NCBI RefSeq assembly: GCF_028372415.1
Contig: NC_092874.1
Coordinates: 114,348,744 to 114,412,743, forward strand
Length of the DNA: 64,000 bases
Direction: 5' to 3'
Source: Notamacropus eugenii
Lineage: Eukaryota; Chordata; Mammalia; Diprotodontia; Macropodidae
Below, piece after piece: positions 57,201 through 64,000 of this stretch (position 1 is its first letter; every line of letters begins with the position of its first letter). The notes beneath the pieces were generated by a model, which saw only the letters and a program-made list of their open reading frames with translations, was not told the DNA's origin and made no database searches. The position numbers were made by a program, and so were the translations under genes.

Positions 57201-59172
57201 CCAGGGGAGGCTGTATGACCTCTTGTCACACATGATGTACAGGGAAGATTCCTACAACGATTGTGGGTTGGACTAGAATGACCCCTGAGTTCTTTTATGC
57301 TTCTGAGGTCCTATGATACTATAAACTGAGAACCCTAAGGTCCCTCTGCAATTCTAAAATTCTGTGTTTCTATGGATGCTACAACTACAGGGACCACAAG
57401 AAAAGAATTTAATCTTGGCAAGGGACCTTGGGAAGGAAGGGGTCCCGAACTTTGTGAGAAATCTGGACCCTGAGCTATGAACCTCATGCTTTGATGTTGT
57501 AGCAAATTAAGTATCGTACTTGGACTCCAAGTATGTGAGTTCTACACACTTATTAGCTGTGTGACCCTGGGCAAGTCACTTCACTCTTAGTCACAGTTTT
57601 CTCATCTCTAAAATTGGGATAATAATAGCACTTAACTCATAAGGTTATTGTGAAGATTAAATGAGACAACAGGTATAAAATATTTTATGAAACTTAAAGT
57701 GCTATACAAATGTGAGTTATTATTATAATTAATTCTCCTTCAACAAAATGGAGCTAGGGAATGAGAGAAGAAGAGTTTCTTTACATCTTTTCTGTCATAT
57801 CAGAGAGTTCAGTGTAAGACCTATGTACTTCATGTTCAGGACAGGGCTTAGGTAATAGTCTTAAAGGTGCCTCTCAGCAGGTCCTGGCTGAGTAGAGAGG
57901 TTTATTAGGGAATGGGTATGGAGGGCCAGACATGTTAAGGTGATTAGGTGGTATGGTGGAGGTAGGTAGGTGGTACAGTGGATGGAAAACCGGGTCTTGA
58001 GTCAGGAAATCCCGGGACTGAATCTAATCTAGATAATTACCAGTCATATGATGTTGGGCAAGTCACTTACCCTCTGTTTGCCTCAGTTTCCTCAGCTGTA
58101 AAATAAGGATGATAATAGCACCTTTGTAAAGTGCTTAGCATAGTGCATGGTACATAGTAGATTTTATATAAATGCTAGCTATTATCTAGTATACTGGGCA
58201 TACTGGATTTGGAGTGGGAACCTGAGGTTCCGGATTTGGAGTGGGAATCTGAGGTTCTGGATTTGGAGTGGGAACCTGAGGTTCCAGGCTGCACTATGTA
58301 AATGTTAATGCTACTGTTACTCTGGGACGAAAGGACCCCTTTGTCGCATAACAGGTTCTGTCTTCCCCCACCTCCAACAAAAGTTCTATGCAGAATGATC
58401 CAGGTAAATGTCTGCTGTGTTGGACAGCCCATAGATTTTGTATCTGAGCATGGAAAATGCCCAAAGACTCTATAAAAGCATCGCATTGCTGCCCTCTGCT
58501 GGCCAAGTTCTACCCTGATGCTTGGCACATCATGATTAACCTCTGCCTGGGAGAAGAGGGGCTGACACAGGGCTGCCTGTCCATGTCACTGTTCAAGTCA
58601 TAAGATCACACATCACAAATTCAGAGCTGAAAGGAATTTTAGAGGATTTTAGTCCAAACCCCTCACTTTTTGTTTTTCTCTCTCTCCCTTTAATTATTTT
58701 AATTTACTATTTTAACAACCTCCAAAAACAATGGACATTTATACATCTGTATAAACACAGAACAGAGAAAGAGTATTTGCCCATGACATTGCAAGTCCCT
58801 ATTATATACAACTTGCTTTTCTATTTAAAGGATAAGATACAATCAACCTATAAATGGACCCCATTAGCCGTCTTCGGAATCCTGTGGACCCCTTCCTTCT
58901 CAGAATAATGTTTTTAAAGGTATTAAAAAAACCCCACAAGTTTACAAAGAAAGCCAATTTATATTAAAATACAGTGATACCTGTATATATAGCACATATA
59001 TGTATGTGTGGATAGATAGGGATATAAAGACTTAGATGTTCCATGTTAGAAACCTCTGCTTCTAGAGATAGTTGTGAAAACTATGAAAAGGAACCTAGAA
59101 GGCCCACCATAGGCCATTTCACCAACCAGAGAACGAGTCTAGGTCAATGCCTTTTTGCTCTGTGACTGAGCA

Positions 59173-59255
<83 letters not shown>

Positions 59256-59297
59256 TTTCACACACACACACTCTGTGTCTCTGTCTGTGTCTCTGTC

Positions 59298-59385
<88 letters not shown>

Positions 59386-61849
59386 CCATTACCAGCACCA
59401 CCAACCATTGACAAGTAGGCTGTCACTTACATACCGTTCAAATTCCAACAAGTCAGGAGATGAGGTAACCGAGGATGAGTGGGAAAACTCATCTCTCCTC
59501 TCTTCTTCCTCCTCCACAGCTTCTCTGTCAAGGTCTTGAATCAGGTACCAGATTGTTTCACCATTCTCACCCATGGCTTCTGATGTCGTCCTGGGGAAAG
59601 AAACAGAGACACATATTAAACGGACAGCATCTTTAACATTTATCCCTCCCTCTCTCTACTTTCATTTCCACTCCCTAGTTCAGAGCCTTGGACTAATTCA
59701 ATTGTCCCACTGACTTGGACTACAATGATGATCTCCTAATGATCTTCCTTCTTGTATTTTCTCCTCCCATCCTATGCCACCAGATTCATCTTCCTCATGC
59801 ACACACCTGTTCATTTAATTTTTTTCATGAAAAGTAGCACTGACTTGCCAACTATATGAAGCTCAGATTTCATGGCCTGGCTACCCTCTACTACCACCTA
59901 CATTTCTAGTTCTGTCTTATATTATCTCCACCCCCACCCCCTGTCTGCCCTCTACTACCCCTTACATTTCTAGTTCTATCTTATATTGTCTCCACCCCCA
60001 CCCCCTCGCTACCATCTACTGCCCCCTACCTTTCTAGTTCTGTCTTATATTGTCTGCACCCCCACCCCCACCTTTCTCCGACCTCTGTACTCTATGCTCA
60101 GGTCAGACTGGGTAACTTGCTTTCCTTTGCTGCATAGACCCCATATTTACCCACTTCTTTGTTCTTATCTCCATTGCTCCTCATGCCTAGAATAGTCTCC
60201 CTTACATTTCCATTGAATTGCTATCCATCCTTTAAATTTCCATTCAAAAGCATCCTCCAGGAAACCTTCCCTCATCCTTTATGTTATTATTCAGTTGTTT
60301 CAATTATGTCTGACTCTTCATGGCCCCATTGAGGGTTCTCTTGAGAAAGATCCTAGAATGATTTGCCATTTTCTTCTCCAGCTTTTTTATAGATGAGGAA
60401 CTGAGGCAAACAGGGTTAAGTGACTTGCCCAAGGTCATACAGCTAGTAAGTGTCTGAGGCCAGATTTGGACTCAGGAAGATGAGTCTTTCCAGCTCCAGG
60501 CTTGATACTCTACCCACTGTACCACTTAGATGTCCTCAGTTAGTCATGAATGCTCTTTCCCCCATCCACAGACCTCATCTAATACTTTGTATGCCTCCCA
60601 CTTCTGCACTATTAATGAATTGATACTCACTTAGCACCCAGGATTGTGCTAAATCTAGGAGATTTGAAGACAAAAGTCAAAAGATTTCTGCCCTCAAAGA
60701 AGTTACATTCCACTGGCGATTCAACATGTTCATAGGTATATGCATGATAAATAAAAAGTAATTTCCAAGGGGAAGGCAATAGCAGCTGGGAGAAGAGGGG
60801 GAGGTCTTCCGCAGAAGAATATGGCCCTTGAGCTGAGTCTTGAAGGAAGCTAGGAATTCTGAGATGCAGAAGTAAGAGGGAGTGGAGCCCAGGTATGAGG
60901 GAGAGCCAATGTAAAGTCATGGAGATGGAGCATAAAGTGACCTGTAGGAAGGAGACCATTTTGGTTGGGCTATAATGTCCAAGAAGGAGGGTCATGTGTA
61001 CTAATGTTATTCAAGTATGTAATACCCCCTTGCTAAACTATAAGCCCCTTGAGACAGAGACCTAAAGTTGGCATTCGCTTCCAGATTCTAGCACGGTGCC
61101 TGGCATGTACACAGCTGGTACTTCTGAAATGTTTGCAAAACGTCCTTAAACTTTGGGAGTCTACAGTGCCTTACCTGTGATTGTTGAAGTACATCATGGC
61201 ATACTCTGCTTTGACCTCCTCTAAAGTGGATGCCTTTCCATCTTCCAGGTTTAAGGATTCTGTTGTCAGGAAGAAGGGAAGGTGTTGGAAAGAGATGTTG
61301 CTGTCCAGATGGGAAGCCTGACACTCCACAGTTCAATGCTCAGGAGGTTCTGAGGACAGTTCCCTCTTGTAAACAGGGGGGCACCAGGGGAGGCAGAGGA
61401 GGATTCGCCAAGCCAACAATGAGAATAAAAAAGAATTAAGAAGACAAGAAACATGTAGCATCATAGATCAAAGAAGCTTAGAACTGGAAGGGACCTTTGG
61501 GATCTCCTAACTCATCCCCAGCCTATGTAGAGATCTTCCTGCTCTTCCTCCTCCTCCTACTGGTTAATGAGGGATTCCCAAGTGAGGGATATGCCATATC
61601 CAGTTGTCCTGCCCCAGAGGGCTGCCAAGGACCCCAGATCAGGCTGCTCACCTTTGTCTCTCATTTAGTGAAACTCTAACCCATCTATCCAGAATTAAAC
61701 CCTACCTGACTGAGCATCAGAGCCAGGTTTGATCCTGGAGGGAGGGAAGGGGCATGCCACGATACGCAGTTACCTTTCATCTTCAACAAATTATCCAATA
61801 TTTTCTCCAATTCCTGAATGTGAGTCTTCGCCTTACGCAAAACCTGCCA
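43322..61849 (-). CDS. STRA8: STRA8, meiosis regulator, spliced gene (7 C-terminal exons seen, 5' end beyond window)
   Basis: STRA8 is induced by retinoic acid in pre-meiotic germ cells and works in the nucleus with MEIOSIN to switch on meiotic genes. Seven minus-strand exons with GT-AG borders and phases 1,2,2,0,2,0 join into 279 residues and a stop. Landmarks shared with mammalian STRA8 are [15 protein letters not shown] (end of the N-terminal helical region), [12 protein letters not shown], a Glu-rich stretch, [61 protein letters not shown] and a terminal CTETFDEDL. The N-terminal basic/helix-loop-helix exons were not found up to 64000 and must lie upstream. No frame break is seen. The acidic stretch is shorter than in mouse. 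The gene converges on SLC23A4. Confidence 0.96.
43394..45864 (-). other. Intron of STRA8 (2.5 kb)
   Basis: A GT-AG phase-0 intron. Apart from short A- and T-runs (for example the T15 near 45127-45142) I recognise no repeat, making it cleaner than the surrounding introns. Frames in it have no family resemblance. Confidence 0.65.
45865..45976 (-). CDS. STRA8: STRA8 exon: SENPEE region
   Basis: Minus-strand acceptor tttctattgtcag and donor cag/gtagga bound 112 bases. It codes residues S219 (completed here) to Q256: [18 protein letters not shown] then [16 protein letters not shown]. The SENPEE, LYVQII and FFKGL-CANTQ landmarks match mammalian STRA8 C-termini closely. The exon ends in phase 0. 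Confidence 0.95.
46575..46765 (+). repeat. MIR-like SINE
   Basis: The series ggtctaatgacaagagcaag, ttcagaagacctggctttga, ccccagtgtttacttgcctg, cctcacaggtctgttacaag is a diverged + strand MIR, cut at its end by the next SINE. Confidence 0.6.
46768..47040 (-). repeat. Long marsupial SINE, full length
   Basis: Reversed landmarks: cttcatttcagtcacgttca, ttggcaaagatactggagtg, gacttgcccagggtcacata, ccaggcctggtgctctatcc and actgcaccacctagg. Confidence 0.9.
47110..47285 (+). repeat. MIR/CORE-type SINE fragment
   Basis: Landmarks: tgcttgaattctgtctctgc, ggcctcagttttctcatgtg, ttggacttggtgacctctaa and ggtaccttccaactctaggt. Confidence 0.7.
47910..48215. repeat. Compound tetranucleotide repeat (TCCA)n(TATC)n
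   Basis: Scattered CTAT/CTGT units from 47920 lead into about 18 TCCA units (48076-48150) and then about 16 TATC units to 48212. An L2-like acagtgcctagcacatatta piece at 48024 repeats as acagtgcctaacacattaag at 48224, on either side of the array. Confidence 0.9.
48900..49155 (-). repeat. Long marsupial SINE, full length
   Basis: Reversed landmarks: tgtttcagttgtctgacact, ttggcaaagatactgggagt, gatgaggaaactgaagcaaa, ggctggatttgaattcaggt and actatgccacctagttgccc. Confidence 0.9.
49215..49476 (+). repeat. CORE-SINE abutting a STRA8 splice donor
   Basis: Head aggtaacaaggtgatacagt, then cagattcaaatcctgtcttt, gcttcagtttcctcctctgt, aatggggataatgattacac, tgttgtaaggattaaaggag and the end aaacgctagctattattg. 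The next bases, tcttac/ctgggg, are the donor of the exon at 49479 read in reverse, so the SINE end lies within a few bases of the splice site. Confidence 0.85.
49479..49528 (-). CDS. STRA8: STRA8 short exon: [10 protein letters not shown] region
   Basis: Minus-strand acceptor cccttcacag and donor cag/gtaaga bound 50 bases. It codes [16 protein letters not shown] (residues 203-218) plus two bases of S219. [10 protein letters not shown] is a hallmark of STRA8. Human and mouse continue with SFLDKSE here, whereas this exon switches to AGVSSPS and stops, so the exon end is diverged or shortened. It is too short to show up in a simple frame scan. Confidence 0.93.
50185..50445 (-). repeat. Long marsupial SINE, full length
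   Basis: Reversed landmarks: tcagtcattccagttgtgtc, gtagtttgccatttctttct, gatgaggaaactgaggcaaa, cacacagttagtaagtgtct and actgggccacctagctgtcc. Confidence 0.9.
51615..51865 (+). repeat. Long marsupial SINE, full length
   Basis: Landmarks: gggcagccaggtggtacagt, tgagttcaaatctggccgca, actagctgtgtgaccctggc, gagctggagaaggaaatggc, ccaagaaaaccccaaaagga and a ctaaacaacaaaag end. Confidence 0.92.
52050..52530 (+). repeat. CORE-SINE split by another SINE
   Basis: The left part (52050-52168: gaatagataatagaaagagc, gacccaggttcaagcctaga, agctgtgtgataatgaacaa) and right part (52405-52530: aagctttctcatcttaataa, tggggatgataacacttatt, cgtaaagcactgtataagca) join into one diverged + strand element. A reversed long SINE lies between. 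Confidence 0.75.
52169..52404 (-). repeat. Long marsupial SINE inserted in a CORE-SINE
   Basis: Reversed landmarks: ttattgttcagtcagtgcag, cttcatgaccccatttgggg, ttggcaaagatactggaggg, gacgaggaaactgaggtagc and actgctccacctagcttct. Confidence 0.88.
52565..52745 (+). repeat. MIR/CORE-type SINE
   Basis: Landmarks: cacctgagttcaaatctact, gcctccctgggccttgattt, cctcatctgtaaaatgagga, ggtggcccttccagctctaa. Confidence 0.85.
53504..53545. repeat. (ATTC)n simple repeat
   Basis: About ten ATTC units, probably grown from the repeated TGAATGAATGA end of the neighbouring reversed L2. Confidence 0.9.
53546..53960 (-). repeat. L2 3' end split by a SINE
   Basis: The left L2 part ends cgagcttggcactgtgctaa ggactgga at 53613. 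The right part resumes at about 53846 with aagggctggagaaacaaagc and continues gccttcaagaagctaacatt. Between them is a complete reversed SINE flanked by aaggactgga and aagggctgga, a 10-bp duplication with one mismatch. Confidence 0.8.
53614..53845 (-). repeat. Long marsupial SINE inserted in L2
   Basis: Reversed landmarks: ggttttggctgttgtgtctg, cttggcagagatactggagt, gatgaggaaactgaggccaa, gacttgcccagggtcataca and cacggtgccacctaactgcc. Confidence 0.9.
54200..54610 (+). repeat. L2 LINE 3' fragment
   Basis: Landmarks: ccatattgttctcatacaca, tggcccctgtgcttttgccc, gaaatgacttcccactctct, tttcaagttctcctcctcct and aaaggccttctctgattgct. These match the end of the L2 ORF and 3' region. Confidence 0.65.
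54825..55035 (+). repeat. Long marsupial SINE, internally shortened
   Basis: Landmarks: aggcagctagatggtttagt, acctgagttcaaatctgacc, cagctgtgtgaccctagaca, ctggagaaggaaatgacgaa, ending gattgaataacaacaa. Confidence 0.88.
55150..55405 (+). repeat. Long marsupial SINE, full length
   Basis: Landmarks: ggaagctaggtggtccagag, tgaattcaaatgcagcttca, cctagctgtatgaccctggg, gagctggagaaggaaatggc, accccaaatggagtcacaaa, ending acatgactgaaagaa. Confidence 0.92.
55817..56105 (-). CDS. STRA8: STRA8 exon: FYKQT/SHLWQ region
   Basis: Minus-strand acceptor cctctcttctag and donor gag/gtaagt bound 289 bases, the longest exon seen. It completes R106 and codes residues 107-202. [40 protein letters not shown] and [22 protein letters not shown] match mammalian STRA8 closely. 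Between them a less conserved, cysteine-containing stretch ([10 protein letters not shown]) differs, as it does between other species. The exon ends in phase 0. Confidence 0.97.
57520..57725 (+). repeat. MIR SINE
   Basis: Landmarks: tattagctgtgtgaccctgg, gcaagtcacttcactcttag, ctaaaattgggataataata, tgtgaagattaaatgagaca, aagtgctatacaaatgtgag and ttattattat. Confidence 0.88.
57960..58185 (+). repeat. MIR/CORE-type SINE
   Basis: Landmarks: aggtaggtggtacagtggat, gttgggcaagtcacttaccc, ctcagtttcctcagctgtaa, ggtacatagtagattttata and aaatgctagctattat. Confidence 0.88.
58205..58285. repeat. 27-bp minisatellite, three copies
   Basis: Three head-to-tail 27-base units start at 58205, 58232 and 58259, each beginning ggatttggagtgggaa and ending tgaggttc. 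Units 1 and 3 are identical; unit 2 differs by two C-to-T changes. Confidence 0.95.
59178..59391. repeat. (CT)n, (CTGT)n and (CA)n compound simple repeat
   Basis: About 36 CT units are followed by mixed CA, CTGT and TCTC units and then about 26 CA units ending at 59391. The frames across it on both strands are artefacts. Confidence 0.95.
59435..59590 (-). CDS. STRA8: STRA8 exon: acidic stretch and LLEFER
   Basis: Minus-strand acceptor tttctttccccag and donor acg/gtatgt bound 156 bases. It codes residues 55-105 with partial codons at both ends. [20 protein letters not shown] leads into an acidic run ([10 protein letters not shown]), then [29 protein letters not shown] is conserved in STRA8. 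The acidic run is only about ten residues, far shorter than in mouse. Confidence 0.95.
59690..60280 (+). repeat. L2 LINE 3' fragment containing a tandem array
   Basis: Landmarks: gacttggactacaatgatga, tcctaatgatcttccttctt, catttcatggcctggctacc-like start of the array, then atctccattgctcctcatgc, ctagaatagtctcccttaca and catcctccaggaaaccttcc. This follows the order of a + strand L2 3' ORF region. Confidence 0.6.
59881..60070. repeat. 64-bp tandem repeat, about three copies
   Basis: The unit ctaccctctactacc...tttctagttctgtcttatatt...ccacccccacccc recurs with landmark tttctag at 59903, 59967 and 60031, an exact 64-base period. The copies differ by a few substitutions. It seems to have arisen inside L2 sequence. 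Confidence 0.92.
60280..60535 (-). repeat. Long marsupial SINE, full length
   Basis: Reversed landmarks: attattcagttgtttcaatt, cttcatggccccattgaggg, gatgaggaactgaggcaaac, cctcaggaag-type segment and cactgtaccacttagatgtc. Confidence 0.9.
60620..60770 (-). repeat. L2 3'-end fragment
   Basis: The series actcacttagcacccaggat, tgtgctaaatctaggagatt, tgccctcaaagaagttacat is a reversed L2 end. Confidence 0.65.
61010..61130 (+). repeat. L2 3'-end fragment
   Basis: Landmarks in + order: aactataagccccttgagac, tctagcacggtgcctggcat, gtacacagctggtacttctg. Confidence 0.6.
61175..61259 (-). CDS. STRA8: STRA8 exon: LEEVKAEYA region
   Basis: Minus-strand acceptor ttcctgacaacag and donor cag/gtaagg bound 85 bases. 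It completes E26 and codes [27 protein letters not shown] and part of R54. NLEDG and SLEEVK-EYA-MY equivalents are conserved in human and mouse. The acceptor is poor in pyrimidines. The 5' half of the downstream mouse segment has no counterpart here, as in human. Confidence 0.94.
61260..61773 (-). other. Intron of STRA8 (0.5 kb)
   Basis: A GT-AG phase-1 intron. Bases 61470-61680 resemble a reversed CR1/L3-type fragment (catagatcaaagaagcttag, aactggaagggacctttggg). Nothing else is recognised. Confidence 0.65.
61774..61849 (-). CDS. STRA8: STRA8 exon: end of N-terminal helical region
   Basis: Minus-strand acceptor tcctttgtgttcag and donor aag/gtaact bound 76 bases. It codes [20 protein letters not shown] and LLKMK plus one base. 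This is the amphipathic helix at the end of the helix-loop-helix-like region of STRA8. The 5' border is phase 0, so a preceding exon with the basic region is required. Confidence 0.95.
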
Positions 61850-62249
61850 CTGAACACAAAGGAAAGGTGAAGCCCCTCCCTGACCACTCCAAGCAAGTGT
61901 GTGTTGCTAGAAGCAGAGGCCTTCCCCTGTGGACTCTTCTTTCCCACTAGTTGGTCACAGTCTTTGAGCTATTTTGATGAAAGTGACAGGAATGGGTAAA
62001 AGACCAAGGCAAAATTCAACTGCAAGGATTTAAGCCTTTAAAAGAGCCCATATAAATGGGTTTTATATGAAATACCAAAATACTTGGGTAAGTAGAGATC
62101 AGCAAAATGTTACTTGAGTGTTTTTTTTAGTGTTTGGTTAAAATGCCAAGCTGAGATTAGCAACTTAAATGTTGATGCTTACACAGTAGCTACAACTCTA
62201 CCCCTACAGACTTTTAACAATTTCAGACCTGTCTGTGGATTATAATGAG

Positions 62250-62490
62250 ATGATAGATTTCGAGCTGTAAGGGACCTCAGAATTCATCTAGTCCAGTCAT
62301 TCTTAATTTGGGGTCCATGATTTTGTTTTCTTTAATATTTGGATAACTGCATTTCAATTTTTCTTTGTAACCCTTTATGTCATACCTTTAAAAACATTAT
62401 TCTAAGAAGGAAGGGGGCTCCCCAAGGCTTCACTGGCCTTCCAAAGGGGTCCATGGCAGAAAAAAGATTAAAAGCCTCTCATATAGTGCA
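62250..62490. repeat. Old dispersed repeat, third copy
   Basis: A gagatgatagatttcgagct, gtaagggacctcagaattca lead-in is followed by tttgtaaccctttatgtcat, cctttaaaaacattattcta, cttcactggccttccaaagg and ggtccatggcagaaaaaaga, the same order as 4620-4770. Confidence 0.5.
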
Positions 62491-63904
62491 ACTAAAGCCC
62501 CAAAAGGTGAAGTGGGACTAAGGGAACACAGACTAATAAGGGACTGCAGGCACATGAATCCAGGTCCCCTGACTACAATTCCAGTGCTCTTTGCCCTAGG
62601 GCCACAGTATCTTGTCATGGACATTACCAGGGAGACACCTCCTAGCTTGACAAAGGTGGAGGTATAAAAAAAACCAGGCAAACAAATAACTTAATGTACA
62701 TTCAATGCAGCTGGTTTGAATCACAGCTTAAGTAATTTCTTTAATAATGGCCTAGAAGCAACCTGTAGGCAGGGACTGTGGTTCATGCTTTCTTACCATG
62801 GAATACAGTTATCCCTTCCACACTGCAACTTTTCCCATTGTGGTTTCGATATATAGTGAGTCAGCACAAGAAATTAAATGGGAATTTTGGGGAGTTTCAC
62901 TGAAGCAGCAGATAACACACAAAGGCCAACAGATGACACAGAGCCTATGACCAAATACTTAACTCAGATTTTACAATGAGGTACTATAAATACCCCATAA
63001 AGAAAAGACTTCTTCTCTGGCATGAAGAGAGGGCCATTTACACAAATTTTCCAGATCAAGGCGATACTGTGCCCTACAATGTGGAAGGGATAACTGTACT
63101 TCACATTGACTTGGGCATACTCCTTCACTGACTAAGTAATTCTACTAGCTTCGTTTAGAAAGAAGATTTCCTATAACAGGAGATGACTAGTTTGAATATC
63201 AGTCTTCAGGATGCCTAGCTTCAATGTACACTGGCAAACTAAAGTAGCCGAACTAGATTTGGCTTACCTGTGACGATGTGTTGCCAGTTAACATGCCAAT
63301 CCACCATTCAAACAATGGTTAATTGGAGAGTGGGCTCTCTATTCGAATTCACCTTTGTGCCCCTTTCTGCCATGCCCACAGCTGGCATTTCAGAAACGTT
63401 GGTTAAATTTTATTAGCATTGTGGTTCATCTAATAACTCATTAAATAGCCACCATGGCAACAGGCACAATTTCCAATTGCATTGTCAGCTTTAACCCTGA
63501 ATTGATGCACGCAGAAATTTTCCTCCTGTCCTTCTCTGCCCCCCAAAAAGTGTGAAAAGTTAGAAAAAGGCAGACTCCATTTAAACTTCTTACATTCTTA
63601 TTCCACAAAGGGAGACAACACAGATGACTTCTTGATTTTCTTCCACCTTACTTGCATATTGCATCTGGTAGGATTTAAGTTTGCAATTTTAGGTGAACTC
63701 ACACACTAACTGGATGCACCACAGGGAGATGCTCAGATCAAAGCAATAGGCAAGGAGTTCTGACCAACCCAAAGGCAAGAGAGAAGGACCAGAGCAACAG
63801 TACAATAGAAAACATTTCCTGTGTAACACAAGCCACCATCAACAATCCACTCAAAACAGAGGTGCATTTACTGTTGCTCCAAGCAGCTCTGTTCTTACAA
63901 GGCC

Positions 63905-64000
63905 TATGACCCAGTGGAAATAATGCTGGATTTGGAGTCAGATCTTGCATGACCTTGGACTAGCAACTTAATTCAGGCCTCAATTTCTTCATCTACAAAA
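63905..64000 (+). repeat. SINE truncated by the window end
   Basis: The head atgacccagtggaaataatg, then tggatttggagtcagatctt, gaccttggactagcaactta and caatttcttcatctacaaaa mark the first half of a + strand SINE. Confidence 0.75.

Larger units (their letters stand above)
56106..59434 (-). other. Intron of STRA8 (3.3 kb)
   Basis: Contains a MIR (57520-57725), a SINE (57960-58185), a 27-bp minisatellite (58205-58285) and the CT/CA tracts ending at 59391, only 43 bases from the exon's donor side. No recognisable feature in 56150-57500 or 58290-59150. Confidence 0.75.
59591..61174 (-). other. Intron of STRA8 (1.6 kb)
   Basis: A GT-AG phase-2 intron. It contains an L2 fragment with a 64-bp tandem array, a full reversed SINE (60280-60535), a reversed L2 end (60620-60770) and a + strand L2 end (61010-61130). 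Confidence 0.8.
61850..64000 (-). other. STRA8 intron running off the window
   Basis: I searched this stretch on the minus strand for the RRRLSQARHRA/LFNNLRK-type segment expected upstream and did not find it. It contains the old dispersed repeat at 62300-62490 and a + strand SINE cut by the window end (63905-64000). The rest shows no feature. Confidence 0.65.

Noticed and set aside
58175..58528. Frame with a repeated GSHSKS motif
   Set aside because: The repeat comes from a 27-bp minisatellite, a multiple of three that keeps any frame open. No splice or start context and no known homologue.
4297..64000. tRNA genes at the SINE heads
   Set aside because: The heads resemble tRNA promoter boxes but are parts of dispersed SINEs with SINE bodies attached; none could fold as an intact tRNA.

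Overview
This window is nuclear DNA of a mammal, most likely a marsupial. It is dominated by tRNA-derived SINEs of the long marsupial type, CORE/MIR-like SINEs, old L2 and CR1/L3 fragments, L1-family pieces and a decayed non-L1 LINE. It also carries two spliced genes whose products are recognisable exon by exon. The species cannot be fixed from the sequence alone. Most open reading frames are chance frames inside repeats.

Gene 1 (+ strand, 5692-41830) is an SLC23-family nucleobase/ascorbate transporter. Eleven coding exons with GT-AG introns of consistent phase join into 606 residues ending at a TAA. The family signature reads [11 protein letters not shown]. The acidic residue before NIG is the nucleobase-transporter type; ascorbate transporters have proline there. 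With the overall resemblance to rat SNBT1, this points to SLC23A4, which is a pseudogene in humans but looks intact here. The N-terminal start exon was not found.

Gene 2 (- strand, 61849-43322) is STRA8, the retinoic-acid-induced regulator of meiotic entry. Seven exons give the C-terminal 279 residues and the stop. The exon(s) with the N-terminal helix-loop-helix region must lie beyond 64000. The last exon keeps an LxCxE motif (LRCTE). The two genes converge tail to tail, with stop codons about 1.5 kb apart. That interval holds a perfect 40-bp CA/TG palindrome.

Layout: 1-5.7 kb, repeats; 5.7-7.8 kb, first two transporter exons; 7.8-26.1 kb, an 18-kb intron with a HAL1-like element (L1 ORF1 without ORF2) inserted in a SINE, a decayed EEP-endonuclease/RT LINE, and a roughly 650-bp repeat that shares the LINE's terminal tail; 26-42 kb, the other nine transporter exons; 42-43.3 kb, shared 3' region; 43.3-61.9 kb, STRA8; 62-64 kb, STRA8 intron. 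The genes have no evident functional link: one product is a plasma-membrane solute carrier, the other a germ-cell nuclear regulator. I saw no CRISPR array, operon, rRNA gene or intact viral gene, and no convincing new multi-gene system. The unusual material lies in the transporter's intactness, a STRA8 splice donor abutting a SINE, and the nested repeats.
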